In this document: positions 1-10,558 of the stretch, piece by piece
Position numbering within the stretch: position 1 is the first letter of the stretch
Layout: each line of letters opens with the position of its first letter
Source of the DNA: Perkinsus olseni
Lineage: Eukaryota; Perkinsozoa; Perkinsida; Perkinsidae
Reading direction: 5' to 3'
NCBI GenBank assembly: GCA_013115135.1
Contig: JABANP010000188.1
Coordinates: 1-64,000, forward strand
Length of the DNA stretch: 64,000 nt
Notes under the pieces: generated by a model
Seen by the model: the letters and a program-made list of their open reading frames with translations, nothing else
Told to the model about the DNA's origin: nothing
The model's database searches: none
Program-made: the position numbers and the translations under genes

Positions 1-197
1 TCTGCGGGTTGACAGGCCCACCGGGTTCTAGGAATCACCTTGTTCCACTCACGGTTGCTGTGAAGCGTGTAACCGTTAGAGTACAGCACACCGTCTTTTC
101 GTACCTCCATCTCCCACGCTTTCCCCTCCCTGGTCCGTTCCTTTGGTTATTCATCCTGTTTGGATGTTATCGCACAGTAGAGGAGAGCTGTACACAG

Positions 198-1472
198 GCT
201 ACGCTGGTGCAAGACTTCTGCCTCGACCCAACGGCCAACCATGAGCAATGCGAGACCATGAGAGCCACGATTGAGATGTCGGCGGATGAGGAGGTCGGTC
301 ACTGCCAAGGTTGTCGTCATCTGAGGTCCTCCCATCGCGCAGGACCGTCAGCTGGCTATGGAGATGTGGGTCACCAACTTGGAGAAGGCGGAAGCCCGGA
401 GAGCGGTGGCATCGGGGAAGGAGTTCAGTGACCGAAGGCATCTGCCTGAACTCAGCACAGTGAATCTTGCCAGTGTCACTGGATCATCAGGGTGATCATG
501 GCAGCATTCGGCCGGGGCAGCTGCTTTGGCGTATCTCAGGCAGAGTACCCGGGCACCGTCGCCGTACTGCCCCAGTCCGGCGGCCAGCAGTCCAGCCAAC
601 TCGGCTATATACAACCATATGGCCGCCGGGGCTTTGCAACAGCAGGCTCTGAGCTGGCAGCAGCAGCAAAACGGGTAGAGGCGGCCGTCTCTGGAGAGGC
701 CGTCACAGTGGTGGTGTTAGGATCTTTCACCCTGCGGGGGGACAGCATTTCGGTAACTACTTCGCTGGCGGTGTGGCGGGCTCCTATCAGGTGGGAGAGA
801 CTACCATGAGTCGGTTGCATTTGTTGTCGTTCAGCCGATGCACTGCGCGTCTCCCGCCCCTGGAAGCCCGCAGGCTTTGTTCGGCGCTTCGCAGAGTGCC
901 AGTGGACTACAACAAGTGGAAAGTGAGATACCTTTCTCTAGGAAACCGGTATGGGTATGGCTGTAGCCAGGCGCGAGTGTTGTGAACATGTCGCTGGCCT
1001 CGCCCAATGCTGGCTCCCAGACTGCTATCGCGGACATGTCGGGTATAGCAGCTTGCCAACATCAACAGGTTAGTTCGCCCTTTCCGGAGAGGTGTAATTC
1101 GCCCTCGTCAGGCTCCTGAGCTACGCCGCCCGCAGCCCAGTCGACTCAATCCGCGGGCGCAGTCAGAGACCGGGCAGCCGAACGAGGATGTGTAGGTGTT
1201 GAGCAGACCCTGCAAGTGGCAGCCTTCTTCGCTGCAGACCGCTCGAGCTCATGCCAATGGGCACTCCGCCGTTGCCGCATAGTCGATCACCTAGCCCAAC
1301 ACTGCCTACCCCGCCCGGACAGTCGTCTATAGTGTTCAGCTCCCACAGTCAGAGTGGGCCCCAGGGGCTCATGGGCGCCACACAGCTCCGCCCTCTCGGG
1401 ACGCCCTCGCCCCCTCCTCCTCCCACGGGGATGATGATCCACATGCCCTCCCCCACCAATACTGTCGTGTAA
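198..1472 (+). CDS. Pro/Ser/Gln-rich protein, eight visible exons, 5' end unresolved
   Basis: Exons 198-293, 343-491, 540-674, 721-790, 835-922, 971-1068, 1136-1191 and 1238-1472 join in one frame across GT-AG introns of 44-67 nt, giving about 308 residues to the stop. The N-terminal part is acidic and helical. The rest is low complexity: Gln runs near 600-670, Ser/Pro/Ala stretches, then a Pro-rich tail ending in MMIHMPSPTNTVV. I recognise no domain; the composition resembles disordered tails of RNA-binding regulators, but that is a guess. The first listed exon may begin earlier, since its frame is open back to the window edge. The last two exons and the 3' flank are duplicated at 3.96 kb and 7.9 kb, so this is the apparent source copy. 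The neighbouring cysteine-rich genes run on the opposite strand. Confidence 0.6.
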
Positions 1473-2068
1473 GGCCCTTCGATGTGTCACAGTAGCGATT
1501 GTGTGGATTTCAGACATCCGAGCAGCAGTGACCCGGTGACCTCTCGATGACAGTCCGTATGCAACTCCACTGCCGAGAGTACATGTGATGTATGTAAATT
1601 GAATTCTCACTCGGTGTTGTTACTTGCTGAGTACGGTGGCCGCCAGTCGGTCGCCTTAATTCTTGGTAGTTGTAACTTAACCCTGACTTAACCCTGTAAC
1701 TTAACCCTACGTTGTAACGGCACTGAACTCACACCAATCAATGTGGTTTGAAAAGGATGACCGAAAGTGGAGATGTTCTTCAGGCGAAGCAGTGGTTTCG
1801 AACCACGTTTTGGGTCTTCGACGAACCATATACTGATTTGAGTAAATAAAAAGTCGGCCATCGTGGCCGAGGGGCAGAGTAAGTCCGTGTATGGAAGCAT
1901 ACTCCCGTAAAATGTAGGATGACCTATGTCGGCGACTGCCACTGGGCCGTGATGTGCCCCCTGAGGGATCATCCGAAAACATAATGCTCCTCATTGATTG
2001 GTCTCGACACGTATACAGTACAGTGAGTCCTCCCAGGTCGAGGGCGTGATATAGTCGTGGCGCAGATG
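1473..2068. other. 3' flank of the Pro-rich gene and conserved 3' flank of cysteine-rich gene A
   Basis: No gene seen. About 1473-1620 is the 3' flank that is also copied at 8241-8370. A degenerate triple of a TTAACCC-containing unit lies at 1674-1712. The stretch 1720-1860 is similar to 4500-4620 and 8810-8960 and lies downstream of the minus-strand cysteine-rich genes, so it behaves as a shared 3' flank of that family. Confidence 0.5.
1674..1712. repeat. three degenerate ACTTAACCCT units
   Basis: Three imperfect copies of ACTTAACCCT sit in tandem. The CCCT/TTAACCC core is faintly telomere-like, but the copy number is too low and the unit too irregular to call an interstitial telomere. Confidence 0.35.
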
Positions 2069-2365
2069 CTACAGGGGTACATATTTGGAGAACAATGCCT
2101 CCTCCTTGCGATAACAGCAGTCCTTATACAACTGGAGACTGTTGTATAGTCTCGCACACTGATAGCACATACGATAGATATGTTGATCGTGGCAGCAGAC
2201 GAACGTTTTATTATACGCAGGGTCGTCGCACCCTTCGAGTCCATTTTTCAACCGTCTCGTATTGCTTCCCTCAGGACCCCACATGGAGTGCTGCTCAGCG
2301 TAACCCAGGGTGTAGGTGAGGGTGACGTAAACCAGAGATGCGAGAGCCAGAAAAGACACGGGCAT
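2069..2365 (-). CDS. cysteine-rich secreted protein, family member A (divergent C terminus)
   Basis: 98 residues from a real ATG. Residues 1 to about 22 form a hydrophobic signal peptide (MPVSFLALASLVYVTLTY), then a polar stretch, then the cysteine module C-x10-CC-x8-C-x2-C-x12-CC. Other members continue with YDGP and a final FC 13 residues later. Here the sequence after the last CC reads YRKEEALFSK and stops, so the eighth cysteine is missing, probably through an old frameshift. It is a single-exon gene in a minus-strand array of five paralogues (A to E). The secreted location is inferred from the signal peptide; function is unknown. An even number of cysteines in the intact members suggests four disulfides in the mature form, which member A could not complete. 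Confidence 0.7.
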   Translation of the reverse strand: MPVSFLALASLVYVTLTYTLGYAEQHSMWGPEGSNTRRLKNGLEGCDDPAYNKTFVCCHDQHIYRMCYQCARLYNSLQLYKDCCYRKEEALFSKYVPL

Positions 2366-2559
2366 GACGGAGGTCTCGAAAATAGCCTAGAAGACTGAGA
2401 AAGGACATGCCTGAATTGCAAGAGGCGGTTTTATTGAAATACACGCATGCCCCCGACGAAGGGGACGGATTTCGCTCAATTGCGCACTAGCATGAGATTC
2501 TTGATAACTACGCTATAATCAGTCGTCATGCCTAGGGTCTGCATACTAACTCGTGCACT

Positions 2560-3010
2560 ATAACTCAGTACAGTGTGGCTATTTGAGACGGGGCTCAAAG
2601 AAAGGTAGAACCGGACTCGGGAGGAGTTCGGGAAACTGATCTAGTTGTTGGATTTATGGTGAACGTATGTTCCATAGCATGACGAGGAACGCACGTGTTT
2701 GCTGGGACGACCGTACGTATAACGAGCAAAAGCGCACAAAGAGCAAGGTGGGTACGTAGCAGCAATGAAGGTAGTTGTCACTATAGTGCACTCGGTTACA
2801 GAGTGGATATTTGAGGCTATAACGAGGCTTGAAGGATGGTAAAAGCGGAATCGATAGGAGTCCGGAGAAAGCTGGTCTCGGGGCAGTTCCAGGGTGAAGG
2901 TATGTTCACTACTAGTGAATCACTAGCATGACAAGGAACGCATAAAGGCGCACAAAGAGGAAGGTGGGCACAGAGCGGCAATGGAGGTAGTTGTCGCTAT
3001 AAGTCAGCGG
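2560..3010 (-). repeat. dispersed repeat with GTGGCTATTTGAGACGGGGC core
   Basis: A block beginning with a TGTGGCTATTTGAGA-type core followed by AAAGGT and GGACTCG recurs at about 2575-2640, 2800-2880, 10270-10340, 10835-10900, 13310-13360 and 53590-53650. Its reverse complement lies at about 14090-14150. A second block linked to it (GCAGCAATGAAGGTAGTTG followed by CACTATAGTGCA) is seen at about 2760-2795, 2960-3005 and 53800-53840. No open frame or clear terminal repeats were found, so it could be a MITE relic or a non-autonomous element. Confidence 0.5.
2905..2926. repeat. chained odd palindrome
   Basis: TTCACTA-c-TAGTGAA (2905-2919) overlaps CTAGTGA-a-TCACTAG (2912-2926). Both have perfect 7-bp arms and a one-base centre. 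Confidence 0.85.
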
Positions 3011-3510
3011 CAGAGATAGACGGTCATGTACCGATTGCTTCCTACTCGATTGCTATGCTAATTCAACCTACGCGAATGGCGGAGGAACGGTAGATAAACG
3101 AGCTAGAGCCACTCATATTACTCACGAAAGGCATGCTTGCACCATGAACCCGTGTATGAGAGAGGGACAGCAGAACTAAGTAGACACAATAACAGCTTAT
3201 ACGGAATAACCAACAAACAGAAATTCAACAGATTACAACCGAGTGCAGATCATATCTGACCTCACACGAAACCTCTGGTCTCCGACATGGGGCTGTGCGC
3301 GGTATCCCACTGGCGTCTGTAAGGTCGGCTGGGCCTCACGACGGCAGCGACGGCACCGCGAAGACAACCGAGGCCCGTGCTGAGGCCGAAGGCGCTGCTA
3401 CAAATGGCAGTAGCGCTTCGGCACCCGCAATTTACATCTCAGGCCAGTCAGACAGAAAAGAACCACTCAGACTTGCCTACATGTGCTTTCCCCTCCCGAA
3501 GTTTCTACTG

Positions 3511-3532
3511 AAGCCACGGTGGCTTAGCCACC
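3511..3532. repeat. chained odd palindrome
   Basis: AAGCCAC-g-GTGGCTT (3511-3525) overlaps GGTGGCT-t-AGCCACC (3518-3532). Both have perfect 7-bp arms and a one-base centre. Confidence 0.85.
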
Positions 3533-3959
3533 CCCGATGCTTTGCATGCCACTGCGGCATCCCGCACAAAGGCGGCATTGCCGCACAGGTTGCAACCTAG
3601 GTCAACTACTTGTTTAATAAACAATGTTTATCCGCTGAAGAAAAGTGTTATCAGTGCATGTGTGGGTGTAGGCGATAGTTATATTTGAGTACAGGTCATC
3701 TTTGCCCCCTCCCAGGGATACGGGCCATGGTTTGCCCAACCTGAGTTATTGCCTAACGACTCGTTAGTAACGAGCCCTAATGTGAGGTCTCAATAGAAGT
3801 GCGCGGGCGGAGACAGACTATGTGGTATGTCCATGTTTTGTGTCGTTCACCCGTACGCACGACGCTGGTGCTTGCCTCTTACACTTGAAAGATACGACTT
3901 TTCTGTTCTTCGGCCCCTTTTTCTGTTGTGTACGCCGTAGGCAGCCGAGTCTATTCCGC

Positions 3960-4250
3960 CCCTTGGGCTCTATCGGAGAACGGACAGTTGAGCGAGGATC
4001 TGTAGGTGCTGGCCTCCTACAACAAGTGACAGCTCAAGTCACTGCAGGCCGCTGGAGTCGATGCCAATGGGCACTCAACCATCACCGTATAGTCGATCGC
4101 CTAGCCCAACACTGCCTATCCCGCCTGGACAGTCGTCTATACTATAGACTATAGACTCTATAGTGTTCAGCTCCCACAGTCAGAGTGGGCCCCAGGGGCT
4201 CATGGGCGGTGCCGAACGCCGCCCTCTCGGGACGCACTCCAAGTTGTTTC
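3960..4250 (+). pseudogene. degenerate copy 2 of the last exons of the Pro-rich gene
   Basis: Similar to 1160-1410 of the first gene: it keeps the MPMGT-type start of the last exon (around 4061), the CAGTCAGAGTGGGCCCC stretch and the CTCTCGGGACGC block. The frame is broken by a tandem CTATAGA insertion at about 4138-4162. The copy ends near 4235, where the sequence diverges. It is not expected to encode protein. Confidence 0.6.
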
Positions 4251-4790
4251 CTGAGCACATGCTGTACGCTACCCTCACGCAGAAGGCAACGGGAGTTGTT
4301 GTTCCGCTCGCCTGCCGTAATCGGCGCGCACACTGACTCTTACTCGCAATTTCTAGGCCTGCGAGTCCCCGACTATGCCGTTTGCTCCCACTCTTGAGAA
4401 CACGCGAGTAGACAGTCTCTGAGCGAGGGGACGGGCTCGAGCTTCTATTCGACAGTGCCACTGTCACAGTGGGGTTAAGATTACTGGGTTAACGCTGCCC
4501 GGCACTGAACTTATACCAATCATTCGGTCTAGGAAATGATAGTGTAGAGTGGAGGAGTTCTCCAGCATGGTCTGGGTCTACGACGACCCGTAAACTGGGA
4601 TAAGAGAAAAAATGGCCGTTGACCGACCGTTGCGAAAGATACGTCCGACTGCAGGGCGCACGCAAATATGTAGTGCCCATAATTGACAGGCCTTTCATCC
4701 TGGCACCTACAATCGGTTCCCCAAGGGCCATTCGTGAATGGTGGGGGAGTGATTGGCCTCTGGCGCTGATGCCGCTTTGTTAGGGATCCT

Positions 4791-5114
4791 TCAGGCAAAT
4801 ATGAGCTCGCAAAATGATCGAACGTCATCGGACTTGCCGGGGCCGTCGTAACAGCAGTCATGATACAGCGTGAGACTGTCGTATTGTCTCCCACAGTAGT
4901 AGCATACGGCATTCACGTGATCGTCATAGCAACAGGCGAAGGTCTCACTGAACTTAGGGTCTGCACAAGTCTCCCCTTGAGCGGGCAAGCTTCTCGCACC
5001 GTATTCCTCGAGACCTGTCATGCCGTGCTGCTCGGCGTTACCGAGCGTGGCAAAGAGTATGTAAGTGAGTGTGATGTACAACAGAGTTGCGAAATCCAGA
5101 GAAGGCAAGGGCAT
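4791..5114 (-). CDS. cysteine-rich secreted protein, family member B
   Basis: 107 residues, single exon. Residues 1 to about 26 are a signal peptide (hydrophobic LLYITLTYILFATLG, cleavage probably after NAE or just before). The mature part has the full eight-cysteine pattern C-x10-CC-x8-C-x2-C-x12-CC-x13-C, including the shared GRxYDS and DCCYDGPGK segments, and ends with FCELIFA. It is the second of five minus-strand paralogues. The family resembles secreted disulfide-stabilised effectors in general form only; I know of no named family with this exact spacing, so function is left open. Confidence 0.8.
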   Translation of the reverse strand: MPLPSLDFATLLYITLTYILFATLGNAEQHGMTGLEEYGARSLPAQGETCADPKFSETFACCYDDHVNAVCYYCGRQYDSLTLYHDCCYDGPGKSDDVRSFCELIFA

Positions 5115-5713
5115 TACAGGTGTCTTATAGGCGCCTTAGAAGACTGACAACGGACATTTGTTACTTTTTGGCGGTTTCACTTGGGACGCAGGCCGTCGAT
5201 GGAGATGTACAATCTCGCTTAGTCGCGGGGTGGACTCTACTCGAGCTGCGCAATAATCGATCGTGAAGCACGGAGAGTCTGCGCCACAAACTCTGCAGGC
5301 AGAGACAGACGGTCGTGTACCGACTGCTTCCAACTCGATGGCACAGATAGTTCAACCTGCCTGTCTCATGACGAGAAGAACGCACGAACCAGAGCCAATC
5401 GTATCGCTCACAAAAGGCCCAGTCATGCGGCATGATTCGTGCCACGACCACACGGATGAGAAAAGGAATCGTGATCGGAGGTAAGGGGACACCATGACAG
5501 TGACCCGAAACTCGCCTCAGTGTCAAGCTGTCTACTTGCCGCGGACGGAGTGCAGACTTTATTTTACGGCTCGCAGAAGTCTCTGCCACTCATATCAGAA
5601 AAAATGACAGTGAAATCAGGAAAATTCATTCCTTGGTATGATATGCTTCCGTCTTGCTAGTAGCATGACGCTTAGCTCGCCGGTGAAATTTCCCGCAAGG
5701 GAGCCGCGTGCAG

Positions 5714-5735
5714 TTGTCTCAGAGACAATGTCTCT
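5714..5735. repeat. chained odd palindrome
   Basis: TTGTCTC-a-GAGACAA (5714-5728) overlaps AGAGACA-a-TGTCTCT (5721-5735). Confidence 0.85.
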
Positions 5736-6589
5736 ACCGCTGGGAGTTATTTTCGCCCCTTTTTTGGAGCATCCACACTAGTGGCAGTCAAATCACGACG
5801 TCGATGCATCATAGGTGAGCTATCGACTCCGTGTCTTTACACGTTCGGTTACCTAAGAATCTCAGAAGAGAAAGACCATCTGCTCCGCTGAACTTCACTG
5901 TGTGGAGATACAACTTCTGTGAGCAGAAGTTCGCAGAATGGCCGCAGAATGGAACTCTCACTGAGGAAGTGCAGGTTTACATAAGAAACAGCAACGCCTG
6001 AACACCATGAAGGGCGCCATCAAGTTGATGGCATCAACTGTGAGGCGTCAGCAAATAGTCGAGGCTCCTAACGCGCCGGTTCGGGAGCTTCAGGGATGCA
6101 GGAAGGAGACCGAGCTAGGGAATACGTGGTTGATGGCCTTCGTGAAATGCCGTTGATACAGCCGATGAGAGCACGACATACACTCAACTCAGCCCGACTC
6201 TTTGTCAGGATACGTCAGACTAGACTAGTCACTGCGTTATAATGGTGGCGAGGTCCGCTAAGCGTATCGCTACTAGCGACAGTCTCAGGCCTTTATACAA
6301 TTCTCAGGGCCTAGCATTCACTCGTTGGCAGTGAGGGATAGCTCGATGATGAGAAATCACGGCAAACATCGGCGAACTCAGCCTATCACATTTCGACCCA
6401 CGGCCACCATTGAATAGTCGGTCACCCGTCCATTACTCAGCATCGTCAACATCAATCGCTCATATTTCATCGGTTCGATCCGGCAGTACTGGTTCGTTTC
6501 GCGGCTGTCGTATCGCTAAGGGCGAGGGCCTCGGCCCGAGGCTCGCGCATCACGTACCGTGCTAGTGAATACGACTTGACTACCCGAGA

Positions 6590-6622
6590 GATAGTAGTTA
6601 GATAGTAGTTAGATAGTAGTTA
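6590..6622. repeat. 11-bp tandem repeat, three units
   Basis: GATAGTAGTTA is repeated three times head to tail, followed by degenerate GATAGTA copies to about 6660. Confidence 0.85.
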
Positions 6623-6948
6623 TGATAAAAGAATAAGTTAGATAGTACTGATAGAGTAGACAGTGGCGTATCGTGAGGCGAACGAGTTCCTACCACTTCC
6701 CCAATGTAGTGACATGGGACAGTTCAACTGTCACAGTTGTACACAGTCTCTTGAAGAGATTCTCTCTCGAAGGATCTTTCATGGAGGAAAGCTTGCGCTT
6801 GAGTTTACCCGGTTTACTCAGTCGAGTTCGTCCGGAGGCGCTGGGGTAGTGTCAGATGCTCATGCGTCGGCCCGCCTCACACTGCCAGTGCCGATGGTGC
6901 CGCCGGCTCGAGCCAGCAAAACGAACGCTGACTTTCTTCCCTTCAAGG

Positions 6949-6971
6949 CACTGCCAGGCAGTGACTGCCTG
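6949..6971. repeat. chained odd palindrome
   Basis: CACTGCC-a-GGCAGTG (6949-6963) overlaps CAGGCAGT-g-ACTGCCTG (6955-6971). Confidence 0.85.
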
Positions 6972-7240
6972 TGCTGTCCATACCTGCCACCGGTACAGCT
7001 GATAGAAAGAAAGGCCCTGCTATACTCCTACAGTCAAACGACCGTGAGGCACTGGGAGACACAGAAGGTAACGCATGAGCCTGCCATCTCCTTGAAGGGG
7101 AAGCGGTTCCATAGGGATTGGCAGCAGTCATAATTACGGATAGTCGTATATCGTATTCGACCCTCAGAATACCTCCTGCTCCAACGTTCCAATCTATTCT
7201 TGTGACTCTCGCGCACTGCTATGCTTGGGTCCTAATTTCA

Positions 7241-7600
7241 CGTTTCACACTTCAACCAATCAAGCAGATAGTGTGATAGTGACAGCCTGGCTTCACCTCC
7301 CTAAACTAAACTCATGGCCATCGGGCTATTTAGAAAGGCCAACTTCAATCGGAATTACCAGTTTAAGAACAATGACACGGTATGTACCGGAAAAACCTGG
7401 ACCAATGTCGGCCACCAACAGTGGGCCGCATAGCCGATGCCCTTGAACTCCAAGGCTTGAAGTATCATCGGATGATCATCGTCCGGATTGAAAATTAGGA
7501 TGTTCAAAAAATCTATTGAGCTCGGACACGTACGGAATATTCCGTCAACGATAAGGTGGTACTGGCCTCCCAAAGGCCGAATTCTGGTGTTTCTCTTCGG
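7241..7600 (-). repeat. conserved 3' flank of cysteine-rich genes C, D and E
   Basis: This block, with 9240-9600 and 12190-12560, is clearly similar across the three loci: a CTAAACTCATGGCCAT start, a long purine-rich segment, then a GATGATCCTTAAG-like block nearer the gene. It lies just downstream of each stop codon. Stops differ between copies, so I read it as shared 3' UTR and intergenic sequence carried along by duplication. Confidence 0.55.
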
Positions 7601-7611
7601 AGTCTTATCTT

Positions 7612-7923
7612 CTACCTGAACACAGCAATGCAAAACGTCCTCGTCGCCGCGTCTTTGTCGGGGCCGTCGTAGCAACAGTCAGGATAGAGTTCTCTGCTAT
7701 CATACATCCTCCCGCAAAAATAGCATACACGTTTGATATCGTCATCATGGCAGCAAGTGTTGTAGTCTTTGTAAACGGGGTCCTGGCATATATCGGTTTC
7801 AAAGACTTTCGTATCGTGTTCAGGGCGAACAGGTTTGGCTACATGGCGTACAGGCTTGTCTTCATGGCGTACAGGATGGTCATCCTCACGGCTAGACGTG
7901 TTACCGCAGCCCAGTCGACTCAA
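7612..7923 (-). pseudogene. cysteine-rich family member C, 5' end replaced by a fusion junction
   Basis: The cysteine module is intact: C-x10-CC-x8-C-x2-C-x12-CC-x13-C, with NTCCHDDD and DCCYDGPDK as in D and E. The N-terminal half is not the family signal peptide. It consists of a short degenerate repeat (PVRHEDK, PVRHVAK, PVRPEH), and the open frame runs into the antisense of the copied Pro-rich exon at 7897 onward. The first codon is TTG, not ATG, and no hydrophobic signal segment precedes the module. A duplication breakpoint near 7.89 kb appears to have removed the promoter and signal peptide. It is probably non-functional unless spliced to an upstream exon that I cannot see. Confidence 0.6.
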
Positions 7924-8345
7924 TCCGCGGGCGCAGTCAGAGACCGGACAGCCAAACGAGGATGTGTAGGTGTTGGACCCCTACAAATGACAACCTACGT
8001 CGCTGCAGACCGCTCGAGCTCATGCCAATGGGCACCCCACCGTTGCCGCATAGTCGATCACCTAGCCCAACACTGCCTACCCCGCCCGGACAGTCGTCCA
8101 TAGTGTTCAGCTCCCACAGTCAGAGTGGGCCCCAGGGGCTCATGGGTGCCGCACAGCTTCGCCCTCTCGGGACACCCTCGCCTCCTCCTCCAGCGGGGAT
8201 GATGATCCACATGCCCTCCCCCACCAATACTGTCGTGTAAGGCTTTGGTGTATTCACAGTAGCGACCGCATGCACTCAGACATCCGAGCTGTAATGGCCC
8301 GGCGACCTCTCGATGACAGTCCGTATGTAATTCCACTGCGAGTAC
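7897..8345 (+). pseudogene. truncated copy 3 of the Pro-rich gene 3' end (exons 7-8 and 3' flank)
   Basis: Homologous to 1124-1600. It retains the exon 7 acceptor, the GT-AG intron between exons 7 and 8 (about 7966-8010) and a complete last exon ending in MMIHMPSPTNTVV at 8240, plus about 130 bp of 3' flank. All upstream exons are missing and it abuts cysteine-rich gene C head to head. The last exon has stayed nearly identical to the source, so either the duplication is recent or the copy is under constraint. Confidence 0.65.
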
Positions 8346-9240
8346 ATGTGATATATGTAAATTGAATTCCATCTAAGCGTGGTCATTTGTTGAGTATAGT
8401 GACCGGCAGCTGCATGTGCGATGAAAGCGGCATGCTACATCATCTCCCGATCAATTTCCTGATTTTTCATTTCCGTTTTACACATTTTCATCTCCGTTTC
8501 AGATGATCGATTTTGTTCCACTTCCGTTCACAAATCTTGACATGGATTTGATTCATAGTGAAATGGATTCCTGAGCATGTTGCTCGACAGTGTCGAGTCG
8601 ACAAGCCACCGCAGGAGGCAGCGGCAGTTGTTGTTCCACTAACTTGCATGTCGCAGCTGGCGCACGACCTAATCCTCACTCAGACTTTTCAAGCTTACGA
8701 TTTTCCGAATACGTCATTCAGCCCTTGAGAGCACGCGGATATACGGTATGCGAGCGAAGAGATTAGCTCAAGCGTATACCTCACTGTGAGGTCAAGAGTA
8801 TTGGGGTCACGCTGACCGGCACTGCGCTCACACCAATCGATGCGTCTTGAAAAGGATGACCGAGAGCGGAGAAGTTCCCCATGAGAAGCAGTGGTTGCGA
8901 ACAACGTGGGTCGTCTGGGATGGCCCATATCCTAAGTTTGAAAAATAAAAATCGGCCAGCATTTGGCCCAGGGGAAGCGTCGCCGAAGAAGGGGTTGACT
9001 AATGGGCTTAGCTGTTTAGCCCGGTTTAGCTGAGGGCTCGTATCGCCAGTCCACACCGTGAGATGATACTATCAGGAAATGCAGTGGTCAGGAGTAAGCC
9101 ATCCCGAGTCAGCAAGTTCAGATGAGGTATATGCCATCATAGGGCGGCAGCAGTCCGACCATCCACGCAGACGGTGTGGGAGTTACAGCCCCCCTCGGTG
9201 AGAGCTTTTGTTGACGGGGCTATACGTTTGTAGACTAAAC
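8346..9240. other. gene-free stretch
   Basis: No gene seen. 8816-8962 is similar to 1720-1860 and 4500-4620, the shared flank of the cysteine-rich genes; the rest gives only short open frames. Confidence 0.4.
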
Positions 9241-9520
9241 TCAGGGCCATAAAGGCATTTAGAAAGGCTAACTTCAATCGTGGGTACGGGGGAGCTCTCC
9301 AAGAGAGCCTGCCCGCTTCCAGTCTACCATGACGGCGATAAGTCTGACCTTTCTACGAAAATAATACCAAGTTGAGTGAAAAAACAAAGGCACAGTATGT
9401 GCTGAAAAAGGTATGACCAATGTCGACCTCCACCACTCGGCCGCACAACTGATGTTCTGATGGACCATCCTAAGAAAAATTCTGATTGTTGAATAATCTA
9501 TACAAAGTAGCCCTGAAAGA

Positions 9521-9565
9521 ACGGAATAGACTATTCCGTAGTTTCAGGACTATTCCGAATAGTCC
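9521..9565. repeat. two neighbouring odd palindromes
   Basis: ACGGAATAG-a-CTATTCCGT (9521-9539) and GGACTATTC-c-GAATAGTCC (9547-9565) both have 9-bp perfect arms. The paralogous flank near 7535-7550 has a single even palindrome, ACGGAATATTCCGT, at the equivalent place. Confidence 0.85.
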
Positions 9566-9634
9566 GTTAACGATGGGAAGGGTACTGGTCTGCCAAGCAC
9601 CAAATGCTGGTGAGTCTCTTCCGCGCCGTATAGT

Positions 9635-9952
9635 CTACGGCTCCATAGCTTTGCAAAGCGTCCTCCTCGCCGCGTCTTTGCCGGGGCCGTCGTAGCAACA
9701 GTCAGCATAGACATCTCTTCTATCGTACCTCCCCCCGCAAAAATAGCATACGCGAAGAACATCATAATCGTGGCAGCAAGTGTTGTAGTCCTTGTAAACA
9801 GGGTCCTTGCATACATCGACTCCAGTTAAGATTTTCGCATTGTGCTCGTCACGACTGGGCATGGCATCGCCGCCGGAAGCCAGCATTGAGAACACTGTGT
9901 AGGTGAGTACACCATATACCACGGATCCTAAACCACGGAAGGACAGGGTCAT
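9635..9952 (-). CDS. cysteine-rich secreted protein, family member D
   Basis: 105 residues, single exon with an ATG start. It has a signal peptide of about 28 residues (hydrophobic VVYGVLTYTVFSMLAS), a short charged linker (MPSRDEHNAK), then eight cysteines in the family spacing. It is very close to member E in signal peptide, linker and the CKDPVYKDYNTCC segment, so D and E are the most recent duplicates. The C terminus after the last cysteine is KAMEP, shorter than in B or E. Role unknown; it is presumably secreted. Confidence 0.8.
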   Translation of the reverse strand: MTLSFRGLGSVVYGVLTYTVFSMLASGGDAMPSRDEHNAKILTGVDVCKDPVYKDYNTCCHDYDVLRVCYFCGGRYDRRDVYADCCYDGPGKDAARRTLCKAMEP

Positions 9953-10558
9953 AGAAGAGGTACTGAAAATATTCGGTAAAACTGAAACCGAATGAAGAGG
10001 CTCCCTGATAACCAGGATGACTCTGTCTCAAGCCAGGAGAATGCGATGATTGCTATTCAGAATACCATCATGTAGGCAATAGCCTCAGCCACTAAAACTC
10101 AAAAAGGCATAAGGTATAGAAGGCAGGGTAACCCCTCCGCCGTAGGTGGATTACGGGGAACTCTGAGAGCGCAATCAGGGATTCAGCGTGCGGAACATGA
10201 AGCTAGGGAGAAATGGTCTGTAGAACATCAATAATTGTGGCGCCACTATGTAGGGAAGACACTCAGTACCGCGTGGCTGTTCAAGACGGCGTCCCAAAAA
10301 AGGTAAAAGCTGGACTCGAGAGGAGCTCCGCGATGAACTGAGCTATAGCTGTAATCTGCAGCTTAACCTAGCACGCATACTCATGCACGCGAGTGCAAGG
10401 CGCAGAGTGAGGTGAGACGATTACTGATACTATTGGTACGCAATAGCGGTAAAGGTAAGTGCAGCGATGACATTGTGATAGTCAAGTAGGACCGGATCAG
10501 GCTACAGCTTACATAGCGCACACTATGGGCCTCACTTTGTTGTCGCTCTGGTAGAGAC

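Larger units (their letters stand above)
2366..3950. other. gene-free stretch with dispersed repeats and palindromes
   Basis: No supported gene. It holds copies of a dispersed repeat (see 2560-3010), two chained odd palindromes (2905-2926 and 3511-3532), a third odd palindrome at 3610-3624, and an imperfect hairpin near 3387-3423 with arms of about 16 bp. The open frame at 3295-3600 is built largely from these inverted repeats. Confidence 0.5.
5115..7240. other. gene-poor stretch with palindromes and a short tandem repeat
   Basis: No convincing gene. The frame at 5161-5589 (minus) and the GTG-initiated frame at 6663-7133 (plus) lack a paralogue, a signal peptide or a motif. Odd palindromes occur at 5714-5735 (chained), 6528-6542 and 6949-6971 (chained). 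A short tandem array is at 6590-6622. Confidence 0.45.

Noticed and set aside
1674..1712. Interstitial telomere
   Set aside because: Only three irregular units and no pure array.
3295..3600. 101-codon open frame rich in Ala/Gly
   Set aside because: Made largely of inverted repeats; no conserved counterpart.
5161..5589. 142-codon minus-strand open frame
   Set aside because: No signal peptide, motif or paralogue; downstream flank of member B.
6663..7133. 156-codon open frame on the plus strand
   Set aside because: GTG start, no signal or motif, no paralogue, and part of it is a chained palindrome.
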